In this document: piece after piece, positions 53,236 through 60,952 of the stretch
Layout: the number at the start of each line of letters is the position of its first letter
Numbering within the stretch: the first letter of the stretch is position 1
Source: an uncultured Cytophaga sp.
GTDB lineage: Bacteria; Bacteroidota; Bacteroidia; Cytophagales; Cytophagaceae
Direction: 5' to 3'
Assembly: GCF_937863595.1 (NCBI RefSeq)
Contig: NZ_CALMGQ010000057.1
Location: 62,001 to 126,000 of the forward strand
Length of the DNA stretch: 64,000 nucleotides
Position numbers and translations under genes: made by a program
Notes under the pieces: generated by a model
What the model saw: the letters and a program-made list of their open reading frames with translations, nothing else
Told to the model about the DNA's origin: nothing
The model's database searches: none

Positions 53236-53280
53236 AAGGCTGAAAGCCTTACATGTCAAAGCTAGGGGCAACGCCCCTAG
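53236..53280. repeat. REP-like double hairpin, copy 5 (repeated at 54146, 55056, 55966)
   Basis: AAGGCTGAAAGCCTT, then ACATGTCAAAG and CTAGGGG-CAAC-GCCCCTAG. It lies 32 bp upstream of immunity gene 3. The copies at 54146-54190, 55056-55100 and 55966-56010 are part of the 910-bp repeat. Confidence 0.8.
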
Positions 53281-53311
53281 TAAAATACAACGTTTTTCTA
53301 AATCATTAATT

Positions 53312-53947
53312 ATGGATCATCACTACGTATATCAGAATTGGCTCAGAGGGTACAGAGAAATGCACACAGAAGAAAAAACATTAAATTATTATGCAAAACA
53401 TGAGGTATATCAAGATGAATCAAAAGGTAAAGTCGCAAAAAAGTTTTTAAAAACCTGTACCAGTACCGAGGATTGGGCCCGTTATGCCTATGAGAATAAA
53501 TACGCATTTAATGTATGTAAAATCATAAATGAAGAAGTAGATAGTTATTTATCATACGACTTATTGGGTGACTTTACAATAAGTTTTTTAGATGAATATC
53601 TCCGTAAATACATGTTTTATGTGTTTACGGAACAGGAAAACGGCATGTTGTTTTGTACTGGCATGATGTTTTGGGAACATATCAAAGGCATGGATGATGA
53701 TATGGATTACACAAAAGCATGGACCTATATTTTTGAAACAAACGGAAATGTAAAAGTAATAGAAAAAGAAAAAGATGCCAAAGAAGAATGCATCTGGACA
53801 AGCAAACGCCCGCTTAATGTAGCTAGCAATTGGGAGCCCAAACCTGTATTTGGTGATTGGGACAGCATTTTCAGAATGAAACGCTGGGGCGATGGCGAAT
53901 TAGATGAAGTATTTAAAGGTGTGCCCGACAATATGGGTATGCGGTAA
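53312..53947 (+). CDS. Putative immunity protein 3 (first of three identical copies)
   Basis: A 211-residue paralogue starting MDHHYVYQNWLRGYREMHTE, then KTLNYYAKHEVYQDESKGKV, which differs clearly from copies 1 and 2 in residues 24-45. The core (TCTSTEDWARYAYENKYAFN, FLDEYLRKYMFYVFTEQENG) and the near-constant C-terminus (CIWTSKRPLNVASNWEPKPV...MKRWGDGELDEVFKGVPDN) are kept. No known family was recognised. It is the founder or first member of the exact tandem triplication. Confidence 0.78.
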   Translation: MDHHYVYQNWLRGYREMHTEEKTLNYYAKHEVYQDESKGKVAKKFLKTCTSTEDWARYAYENKYAFNVCKIINEEVDSYLSYDLLGDFTISFLDEYLRKYMFYVFTEQENGMLFCTGMMFWEHIKGMDDDMDYTKAWTYIFETNGNVKVIEKEKDAKEECIWTSKRPLNVASNWEPKPVFGDWDSIFRMKRWGDGELDEVFKGVPDNMGMR

Positions 53948-54221
53948 GTTATAGTTGCTACTTTCTAGATGTCAATTTTTGAAAAGTCAATATACAAATA
54001 AAGTCGTCGGACCAACTGAAAAAGTGGCCTGACGACTGCATAAATAGATATATTGGTTAACGAAACAACATTGATGTTCTATTGTATTGCTTACATGTTA
54101 GCGTGGTTGAAACATAACGTTTCGTAACTGTTCATTAAAACCGCAAAGGCTGAAAGCCTTACATGTCAAAGCTAGGGGCAACGCCCCTAGTAAAATACAA
54201 CGTTTTTCTAAATCATTAATT

Positions 54222-54857
54222 ATGGATCATCACTACGTATATCAGAATTGGCTCAGAGGGTACAGAGAAATGCACACAGAAGAAAAAACATTAAATTATT
54301 ATGCAAAACATGAGGTATATCAAGATGAATCAAAAGGTAAAGTCGCAAAAAAGTTTTTAAAAACCTGTACCAGTACCGAGGATTGGGCCCGTTATGCCTA
54401 TGAGAATAAATACGCATTTAATGTATGTAAAATCATAAATGAAGAAGTAGATAGTTATTTATCATACGACTTATTGGGTGACTTTACAATAAGTTTTTTA
54501 GATGAATATCTCCGTAAATACATGTTTTATGTGTTTACGGAACAGGAAAACGGCATGTTGTTTTGTACTGGCATGATGTTTTGGGAACATATCAAAGGCA
54601 TGGATGATGATATGGATTACACAAAAGCATGGACCTATATTTTTGAAACAAACGGAAATGTAAAAGTAATAGAAAAAGAAAAAGATGCCAAAGAAGAATG
54701 CATCTGGACAAGCAAACGCCCGCTTAATGTAGCTAGCAATTGGGAGCCCAAACCTGTATTTGGTGATTGGGACAGCATTTTCAGAATGAAACGCTGGGGC
54801 GATGGCGAATTAGATGAAGTATTTAAAGGTGTGCCCGACAATATGGGTATGCGGTAA
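54222..54857 (+). CDS. Putative immunity protein 4 (identical to 3)
   Basis: Protein identical to immunity protein 3 over all 211 residues, and the DNA is the same as far as can be read. It lies exactly 910 bp downstream. The identity of coding and spacer DNA, including silent sites, means very recent duplication or ongoing conversion. It raises immunity gene dosage unless it is an assembly artefact. Confidence 0.78.
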   Translation: MDHHYVYQNWLRGYREMHTEEKTLNYYAKHEVYQDESKGKVAKKFLKTCTSTEDWARYAYENKYAFNVCKIINEEVDSYLSYDLLGDFTISFLDEYLRKYMFYVFTEQENGMLFCTGMMFWEHIKGMDDDMDYTKAWTYIFETNGNVKVIEKEKDAKEECIWTSKRPLNVASNWEPKPVFGDWDSIFRMKRWGDGELDEVFKGVPDNMGMR

Positions 54858-55131
54858 GTTATAGTTGCTACTTTCTAGATGTCAATTTTTGAAAAGTCAA
54901 TATACAAATAAAGTCGTCGGACCAACTGAAAAAGTGGCCTGACGACTGCATAAATAGATATATTGGTTAACGAAACAACATTGATGTTCTATTGTATTGC
55001 TTACATGTTAGCGTGGTTGAAACATAACGTTTCGTAACTGTTCATTAAAACCGCAAAGGCTGAAAGCCTTACATGTCAAAGCTAGGGGCAACGCCCCTAG
55101 TAAAATACAACGTTTTTCTAAATCATTAATT

Positions 55132-55767
55132 ATGGATCATCACTACGTATATCAGAATTGGCTCAGAGGGTACAGAGAAATGCACACAGAAGAAAAAACA
55201 TTAAATTATTATGCAAAACATGAGGTATATCAAGATGAATCAAAAGGTAAAGTCGCAAAAAAGTTTTTAAAAACCTGTACCAGTACCGAGGATTGGGCCC
55301 GTTATGCCTATGAGAATAAATACGCATTTAATGTATGTAAAATCATAAATGAAGAAGTAGATAGTTATTTATCATACGACTTATTGGGTGACTTTACAAT
55401 AAGTTTTTTAGATGAATATCTCCGTAAATACATGTTTTATGTGTTTACGGAACAGGAAAACGGCATGTTGTTTTGTACTGGCATGATGTTTTGGGAACAT
55501 ATCAAAGGCATGGATGATGATATGGATTACACAAAAGCATGGACCTATATTTTTGAAACAAACGGAAATGTAAAAGTAATAGAAAAAGAAAAAGATGCCA
55601 AAGAAGAATGCATCTGGACAAGCAAACGCCCGCTTAATGTAGCTAGCAATTGGGAGCCCAAACCTGTATTTGGTGATTGGGACAGCATTTTCAGAATGAA
55701 ACGCTGGGGCGATGGCGAATTAGATGAAGTATTTAAAGGTGTGCCCGACAATATGGGTATGCGGTAA
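55132..55767 (+). CDS. Putative immunity protein 5 (identical to 3 and 4)
   Basis: Third exact copy, 211 residues, 910 bp after copy 4. It is followed by one more full spacer that ends at about 56013, where the array stops and unrelated sequence begins. No toxin gene lies between copies, so these are not separate toxin/immunity pairs. Confidence 0.78.
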   Translation: MDHHYVYQNWLRGYREMHTEEKTLNYYAKHEVYQDESKGKVAKKFLKTCTSTEDWARYAYENKYAFNVCKIINEEVDSYLSYDLLGDFTISFLDEYLRKYMFYVFTEQENGMLFCTGMMFWEHIKGMDDDMDYTKAWTYIFETNGNVKVIEKEKDAKEECIWTSKRPLNVASNWEPKPVFGDWDSIFRMKRWGDGELDEVFKGVPDNMGMR

Positions 55768-56087
55768 GTTATAGTTGCTACTTTCTAGATGTCAATTTTT
55801 GAAAAGTCAATATACAAATAAAGTCGTCGGACCAACTGAAAAAGTGGCCTGACGACTGCATAAATAGATATATTGGTTAACGAAACAACATTGATGTTCT
55901 ATTGTATTGCTTACATGTTAGCGTGGTTGAAACATAACGTTTCGTAACTGTTCATTAAAACCGCAAAGGCTGAAAGCCTTACATGTCAAAGCTAGGGGCA
56001 ACGCCCCTAGTAAAAATGAGACCAATCCTTTCTTCCCTTAATATCCTACCTTCTACATTTTGAGAGATCATTCAAACAAAAATTCAC

Positions 56088-56984
56088 TTAATAAAAAATA
56101 TCCTGTCCTTCTTCTAATTCTTTATTGATTTTCTTTAAAACAACATCAATCTCCTTAGCTTGTTCGTCAATTTTTAAAAACAAAAACGGATAGTCGACCT
56201 TCTCTTCTAATTTCGCCAATTGTAGCAATCCTAAAATCCTAGCCAATGGACCTCTTACATAATGTGCATTTGCAAATGAATATTTTACTAAATATTCATT
56301 TTTTTGTTTCACATTATTTGTTCGCTCCAGAATAACCAATTCCAAATTTTGGTTCAGTTTATTAAGTTCATTCCTACTTTCTATAACTTCATTTTTTTGA
56401 TGCGTCATCAAAACAGTTTGCTCTAATAACTTTATGTTTTTTTCTTTCAATTCAAGATTCATACGGTCGTACGTTTCTTTCAATATGCTAACGGAATAGG
56501 TGATAATAAAATATGCACAAAAATATGCAGCAAACGTAGTGATAACTTGGTCTGAAGTAAAATACCTATAAAAGATATAATTATTTAAATGAAAAATAAA
56601 TACAACAATCATTCCAATGAAAATGAAAATATGAGCAATTATCTTTATGTTTTTAGTCAATAAAATTGAAGCTGAAAAACCCACCACAACCAATGAAATC
56701 ATTGCTGTGGAAGCACTATTGACATGTACGATACTAATGCTAAGCAAGGCAATCGATGCAATTGAAATAGGCAAAATTACGGCGGATTGATAATAGTTAT
56801 ATTTATGCAATACCAATGCAATAGAAATTCCTATTAGTATAGCTATATCAACTAGACCGCCAAATCCCGTAAAGTTTTTCTTTTCCATAAAAAGCACATC
56901 CATGATTACAATAAACAAGGTTGCAATAAATGAAATACTTAGAATTGTTCTCAGAAAGAAATCTTCTATGCGCTGTTCTATCAT
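56088..56984 (-). CDS. Membrane protein with coiled coil and HisKA-like segment, lacking a kinase ATPase domain
   Basis: A 298-residue protein with six or so membrane helices (residues 10-180), a long coiled coil (about 180-240: EKNIKLLEQTVLMTHQKNEVIESRNELNKL) and a C-terminal segment YSFANAHYVRGPLARILGLLQLAKLEE. That segment closely resembles the H-box of Bacteroidota histidine kinases, with His in NAHYVRGPLARI. The protein then ends, without the HATPase_c domain and its N, G1 and G2 boxes. It may be a truncated kinase, or a receptor that dimerises with, or is phosphorylated by, another kinase. No response regulator is adjacent. Confidence 0.72.
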   Translation of the reverse strand: MIEQRIEDFFLRTILSISFIATLFIVIMDVLFMEKKNFTGFGGLVDIAILIGISIALVLHKYNYYQSAVILPISIASIALLSISIVHVNSASTAMISLVVVGFSASILLTKNIKIIAHIFIFIGMIVVFIFHLNNYIFYRYFTSDQVITTFAAYFCAYFIITYSVSILKETYDRMNLELKEKNIKLLEQTVLMTHQKNEVIESRNELNKLNQNLELVILERTNNVKQKNEYLVKYSFANAHYVRGPLARILGLLQLAKLEEKVDYPFLFLKIDEQAKEIDVVLKKINKELEEGQDIFY

Positions 56985-57291
56985 ATTAATTTAAAAATTA
57001 CTTCATGCAGGAGTAATTTAAATAAAATTTACATTATTTAATCAAACCTGTCAATTACTTCTCAATAGATAATAACTTAAATAGGATCATTCATTTAGGC
57101 AATTCACGCAACAAAAACCTTTTTAGGTAAAATGCTATTTCTAGGTTTCAAAGCGTATTAATCAATTTAACATTGCTTACAAAAACTGTTCGTTTCATGT
57201 ATTTATTCTGATGAAATTTAGCCCAGCCGATTGCAATTAGGTATTAACATGCCAACTCTTCTAGTTAATTGCTTCGACAAAAATAAAAGTA
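56985..57291. other. 307-bp non-coding gap
   Basis: AT-rich sequence upstream of the kinase-like gene. No clear promoter, hairpin, repeat or RNA gene was recognised. Confidence 0.4.
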
Positions 57292-57960
57292 TTAAATCAG
57301 CCAATTTGCACTTGCTTGAATTGTCATTTTTTCATTGGTACTAGGATGCACAAACTCCAATTGGTAAGCATGTAGTGCAATTGCATTGGGAGCATAATTA
57401 GATGTAGATCCATACAATGCATCACCAATAATAGAACAACCCACAAAACCTAGCTGTGCACGAATTTGATGATATTTGCCTGTATGTAAATCAATATCCC
57501 ACAAAGAAAATTGTTTGTAATCTTCAGTTATGTAGGCCAGCTTTACATTATCTGCCTCTGGATGTGGCTCCTTATAAATGACAGCCTTTTTATTTTTTTT
57601 ATCCTTGTAAAGCCAATTGTCTAGGCTTCCTTTCCCTAACAAAGGTTGTTTTTCTGTTAAGGCTTTATACTTTTTTTTAACGGTACGTTGGGCGAACTGC
57701 TCACTTAAATTTTTCAAAACAGATTTCTTTTTTGCAAAAAGTACAATGCCGCTAACAGGCCTATCTAAGCGATGTATGTGCTGAACATATACCTCTTTAT
57801 TAGGATGCACACTCTGTTTAATGTATTTTTGAACCTGTTGCAATAAATTGGGATGTCCATTACGATCTGGCTCAACCATTACGCTGCATGGCTTATTAAT
57901 TACAAGAATATCGTTATCTTCAAAAAGTATGTGGTCGGCAACTTGAATAATAATTGACAT
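57292..57960 (-). CDS. RluA-family pseudouridine synthase
   Basis: A 222-residue pseudouridine synthase with no S4 domain. The catalytic motif is HIHRLDRPVSGIVLFAKK (Asp66), preceded by DILVINKPCSVMVEPDR and followed by WDIDLHTGKYHQIRAQLGFVGCSIIGDALYG, the typical RluA C-terminal signature. It isomerises uridine in rRNA or tRNA; the exact target position cannot be told. It ends the strand pair with the DJ-1-like gene, 10 bp upstream. Confidence 0.9.
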   Translation of the reverse strand: MSIIIQVADHILFEDNDILVINKPCSVMVEPDRNGHPNLLQQVQKYIKQSVHPNKEVYVQHIHRLDRPVSGIVLFAKKKSVLKNLSEQFAQRTVKKKYKALTEKQPLLGKGSLDNWLYKDKKNKKAVIYKEPHPEADNVKLAYITEDYKQFSLWDIDLHTGKYHQIRAQLGFVGCSIIGDALYGSTSNYAPNAIALHAYQLEFVHPSTNEKMTIQASANWLI

Positions 57961-57970
57961 GAACAGATTT

Positions 57971-58489
57971 TTATTTTGTTAACAATTCAATAAACGCAAG
58001 AGCGCATGCTTCTGAAGCTTCAGGTCCATTTGCGGTCAGAATATTCCCATCTACAACCACTTTTTCATGTGGCATACCTATTGCCTTATATTCCTTAGCG
58101 AGTTGCGAAAAAACTCCATCCGCATCAAAACCTGTACATTTTTTATTTTCCAAATACCCCCATTTTAATAAATTTCTTGGCGCAGCACATATAGCAGCGA
58201 CAGGTTTATTTAACCTTAAAAACGAGCCGAAAAGATTTTTTGCAATCGTATTGTCAGCATACTCCACAGATCCACCACCACCCACAAAGAATATCCCATC
58301 ATAGTTTTCTGCTTCTACCTCTTCCAACAAAATGTCAATATGTACGGCATAGCCAAACCTACCCCTTACAATGTGATTCGTTGAACTCGTTGATACTTCG
58401 AAATTAGCTTGATCAAAGAAAGCCCTTGGAACCAAATATTCACAATCTCTAAATCGTTCGGGAGCGAGCAACATTAAAACTTTAATCAT
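57971..58489 (-). CDS. DJ-1/PfpI-family protein
   Basis: From the ATG at 58489 the protein has 172 residues: MIKVLMLLAPERFRDCEYLV, then IFFVGGGGSVEYAD and PVAAICAAPRNLLKWGYL with the nucleophile-elbow Cys101. This is the DJ-1/PfpI fold, which includes glyoxalases, proteases and chaperones. The catalytic His is not obvious from the sequence alone. A TTG 11 codons earlier would extend it but adds a poor N-terminus. It is co-directional with the pseudouridine synthase and may share a transcript. Confidence 0.85.
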   Translation of the reverse strand: MIKVLMLLAPERFRDCEYLVPRAFFDQANFEVSTSSTNHIVRGRFGYAVHIDILLEEVEAENYDGIFFVGGGGSVEYADNTIAKNLFGSFLRLNKPVAAICAAPRNLLKWGYLENKKCTGFDADGVFSQLAKEYKAIGMPHEKVVVDGNILTANGPEASEACALAFIELLTK

Positions 58490-58740
58490 TTTTCTTTTAT
58501 TCAAGCCGTGTTTAAACAACAAAGATATTGAGTTTGTTATAGATAAATATAATATAATTGAAAATTTGGCAAGATTTTAGTGATATGGATCATTATTGAA
58601 CTAATTCGTTTACGATTAGAACTATAATCACCCCTTCTAACGTTATATTGAATATTAATACATACTTCGTTATTATACATTGACGCATTTATCGTAAATT
58701 GCGTCGCTAAATAGGTAGTTTTATAACTAACATTTTCATC

Positions 58741-59832
58741 ATGTCAACAACAACTCGTTTAAAATTTATTGACACAAAGAACTCTCAGTTTTTTTCAACT
58801 GTGAAACGCAATGTGGATCAATATTTCAAAGAAAATAACATTTCAAAAAATGCCAATGCATTGATGATATTTAAAAGTATCTTCTTTTTTGGGGGCGTGT
58901 GGGTATTATATGGTTTAATATTATCCAATCATTATTCATTAGCCGTAATGTTATTAATGGCAATTGCTTTAGGGGTTTTTAAGGCAGCTTCTGCATTCAA
59001 TATTTCGCATGATGCCATGCATGGTTCCTATTCTTCTAAAGAATGGGTGAACAATTTGTTAGCATATACATTCAATATCTTAGGAGCAAATATTTCTGTA
59101 TGGACGGTTAGCCACAACATTGTTCATCATACCTTTACAAACATCGAAGATCATGACGAAGATTTAATTGTTGCACCAGGCCTTATTCGTTTAACGGATG
59201 GTGATAAGAAATCTAAGATACAGCGTTTTCAGCACCTATATGGCTTCTTTTTATATGGTTTTGCAAGTTTATCTTGGGTTTTCCGTAAAGACTATATGAA
59301 AATGTTCCAAGATAAAATCGGACAACATGTAACAAATCATTATACAACACGTGATTATGTGGAGTTATTTGTATACAAAGCCATCAATTACATTATCTTT
59401 ATTGTTATCCCTCTTGTTGTATTAGATATTGCTTGGTGGCAAGTTCTAATAGGCTTTGTAGCAATGCATTTCGCAATGGGTTTCACCTTGGGACTTGTAT
59501 TCCAATTAGCCCATGTAGTGGAAGAAACCTCTTTCCCAGCTCCAAACGAATCGGGGAACATTGAAGAAGCATGGGCGGTACATCAAATGTGTACGACGGC
59601 CAACTTCGGCATGGATTCTTTTTTAACAAGCTTCATTTGTGGAGGATTAAACTTTCAAGTTGAACATCATTTGTTTCCAAAAGTGTGTCATATACATTAT
59701 CCAGCGATTTCAAAAATTGTAAAACAAACAGCAGAGTCTATGGGTGTGCCTTATCTATATAACGAGACCTTTTTAACTGCAATACAATCGCATTATAAAG
59801 TATTAAAAAAATATAGCTTAGAAGCTGCATAA
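58741..59832 (+). CDS. Membrane fatty acid desaturase, copy 1
   Basis: A 363-residue integral-membrane desaturase without cytochrome b5. The three His boxes are HDAMH (90-94), HNIVHH (125-130) and QVEHHLFPKVCH (third box with Gln replacing the first His, as in front-end/linoleoyl-CoA desaturases). The helices around 42-85 and 205-250 are hydrophobic. It would insert a double bond into membrane acyl chains and so adjust fluidity. A terminator follows. A paralogue lies at 60953. Confidence 0.9.
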   Translation: MSTTTRLKFIDTKNSQFFSTVKRNVDQYFKENNISKNANALMIFKSIFFFGGVWVLYGLILSNHYSLAVMLLMAIALGVFKAASAFNISHDAMHGSYSSKEWVNNLLAYTFNILGANISVWTVSHNIVHHTFTNIEDHDEDLIVAPGLIRLTDGDKKSKIQRFQHLYGFFLYGFASLSWVFRKDYMKMFQDKIGQHVTNHYTTRDYVELFVYKAINYIIFIVIPLVVLDIAWWQVLIGFVAMHFAMGFTLGLVFQLAHVVEETSFPAPNESGNIEEAWAVHQMCTTANFGMDSFLTSFICGGLNFQVEHHLFPKVCHIHYPAISKIVKQTAESMGVPYLYNETFLTAIQSHYKVLKKYSLEAA

Positions 59833-59851
59833 GTACTTCAGGACGTTGTAC

Positions 59852-59892
59852 AAAAAACTCCCAGTTTGATTTACTCAGACTGGGAGTTTTTT
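59852..59892. terminator. Hairpin terminator after desaturase 1
   Basis: A 14-bp perfect stem (AAAAAACTCCCAGT at 59852-59865 and ACTGGGAGTTTTTT at 59879-59892) with a 13-base loop and a T-tract lies 20 bp after the stop. Confidence 0.9.
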
Positions 59893-60260
59893 TATTGATT
59901 TAACCGAACGTTTTAAACAATTTTGATTCTACAAGGTATAAAGCAATGCATATTCTTAGTTTAACCCTATTTTTGTGCAATAATTGGAAGACAGTACAAT
60001 TAGCACACTATTTTATATTCATTTTTTTAATTTAATTACATTTTAAGATCAGTATTATAATTAAATTATATACTTGATAAATAGCTAAATGAAAATAATA
60101 CATATATAAATAGATGTTAAAACATCAATTTATTTAATAAAAATTACATTAAAAGTATTGAACTACTTATATAATATATTATATTTATTCTTTCAACATT
60201 TATAATAGCTCATGAAATCACTTCTTCTGAGCTATTCCAGCTTTTTAACATTAAATACTT
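59893..60260. other. 368-bp AT-rich gap upstream of the Crp-type regulator
   Basis: Very AT-rich, with long runs of A/T. It presumably holds the regulator's promoter. No Crp/Fnr palindrome or TAnnTTTG element was clearly seen. Confidence 0.4.
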
Positions 60261-60860
60261 ATGGTAAGACAGAAAACAGGTTTTTTATCCGAATTAAACA
60301 TCAATTGGAAAAAGTATTCCCAATTTTTCACCAAAATCGAAGTTGAAAATAAAGAAAAACTGTTACTCATTGGTGACACATCTGACAGATTGTACATTCT
60401 AGAAAAAGGTATTATCCGTATGGGCTTTGAAAAAGAAAACAAAGATATTACTGTTCAGTTTTTCTTTGAAAATGAATTAGCTACCTCTTTTGAAAGTTTC
60501 TATGGAATGAAACCCAGTAAGTACTTTCTTGAAGCAATGGAGCCATGCACTGTTTATTGTTTAACAAAAAAGGATTTAGATCATTTGCATATGACTGAAC
60601 CAGAAATTGCAGAAATGTCTCATTCGATTATTTTATCGAGACTTACTTCTTATGCAAATCAATTAATAGAGCATATTTCTCAAAGCCCTGAAGAGCGCTT
60701 TAATAATCTTATTGAGAAAAACCCCAATATCTTTATGCGCGTGCCCCAACGTCATATTGCTACCTATCTAGGGATTACGAACGTATCTCTAAGCAGAATA
60801 AAAGCTCGCAAAGTGGGTGCAATCATAAAGCCGAATAAAAGCGATTTATGTTTGGGTTGA
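60261..60860 (+). CDS. Crp/Fnr-family transcriptional regulator
   Basis: A 199-residue protein with an N-terminal cNMP-binding-like beta barrel (LLLIGDTSDRLYILEKGIIRM) and a C-terminal winged helix (FMRVPQRHIATYLGITNVSLSRIKARK). Fnr-type Cys ligands are absent, and the usual Arg of cAMP binding is not evident, so the signal is unknown. It sits between two desaturase genes, which makes it a plausible controller of membrane lipid composition. A strong bidirectional terminator follows. Confidence 0.88.
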   Translation: MVRQKTGFLSELNINWKKYSQFFTKIEVENKEKLLLIGDTSDRLYILEKGIIRMGFEKENKDITVQFFFENELATSFESFYGMKPSKYFLEAMEPCTVYCLTKKDLDHLHMTEPEIAEMSHSIILSRLTSYANQLIEHISQSPEERFNNLIEKNPNIFMRVPQRHIATYLGITNVSLSRIKARKVGAIIKPNKSDLCLG

Positions 60861-60870
60861 TCTCAATGTT

Positions 60871-60929
60871 GTTATATAAAAAAAGCAGGTGCGTATTTAA
60901 TAAATACGCACCTGCTTTTTTTATATAAC
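60871..60929. terminator. 29-bp perfect inverted repeat, bidirectional terminator
   Basis: Arms 60871-60899 and 60901-60929 are perfect inverted copies around one A, with the GCAGGTGCGTATTTA stem and flanking A/T tracts. It ends both the Crp-type gene (plus) and the convergent desaturase 2 (minus). Confidence 0.92.
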
Positions 60930-60952
60930 ACTTCTAAGAAGTAATTTTACCT

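Larger units (their letters stand above)
53043..56013 (+). repeat. Exact 910-bp tandem repeat array (3.26 copies) carrying immunity genes 3-5
   Basis: The unit is a 274-bp spacer plus a 636-bp gene. Genes start at 53312, 54222 and 55132, each 910 bp apart, and both genes and spacers look identical base for base by eye. Only the first spacer differs at its left tip (GTTAGAG against GTTATAG). A fourth partial unit (the spacer) ends near 56013. Each spacer has a stem-loop (53092-53127 in the first) and a REP-like double hairpin. Confidence 0.9.

Noticed and set aside
53725-53931. 68-aa minus-strand frame repeated in each immunity copy
   Set aside because: It lies wholly inside the immunity genes and recurs only because they are duplicated.
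53043-56013. Tandem repeats considered as a CRISPR-like or satellite array
   Set aside because: The unit is 910 bp, contains a full coding gene, and has no short repeat/unique spacer alternation.
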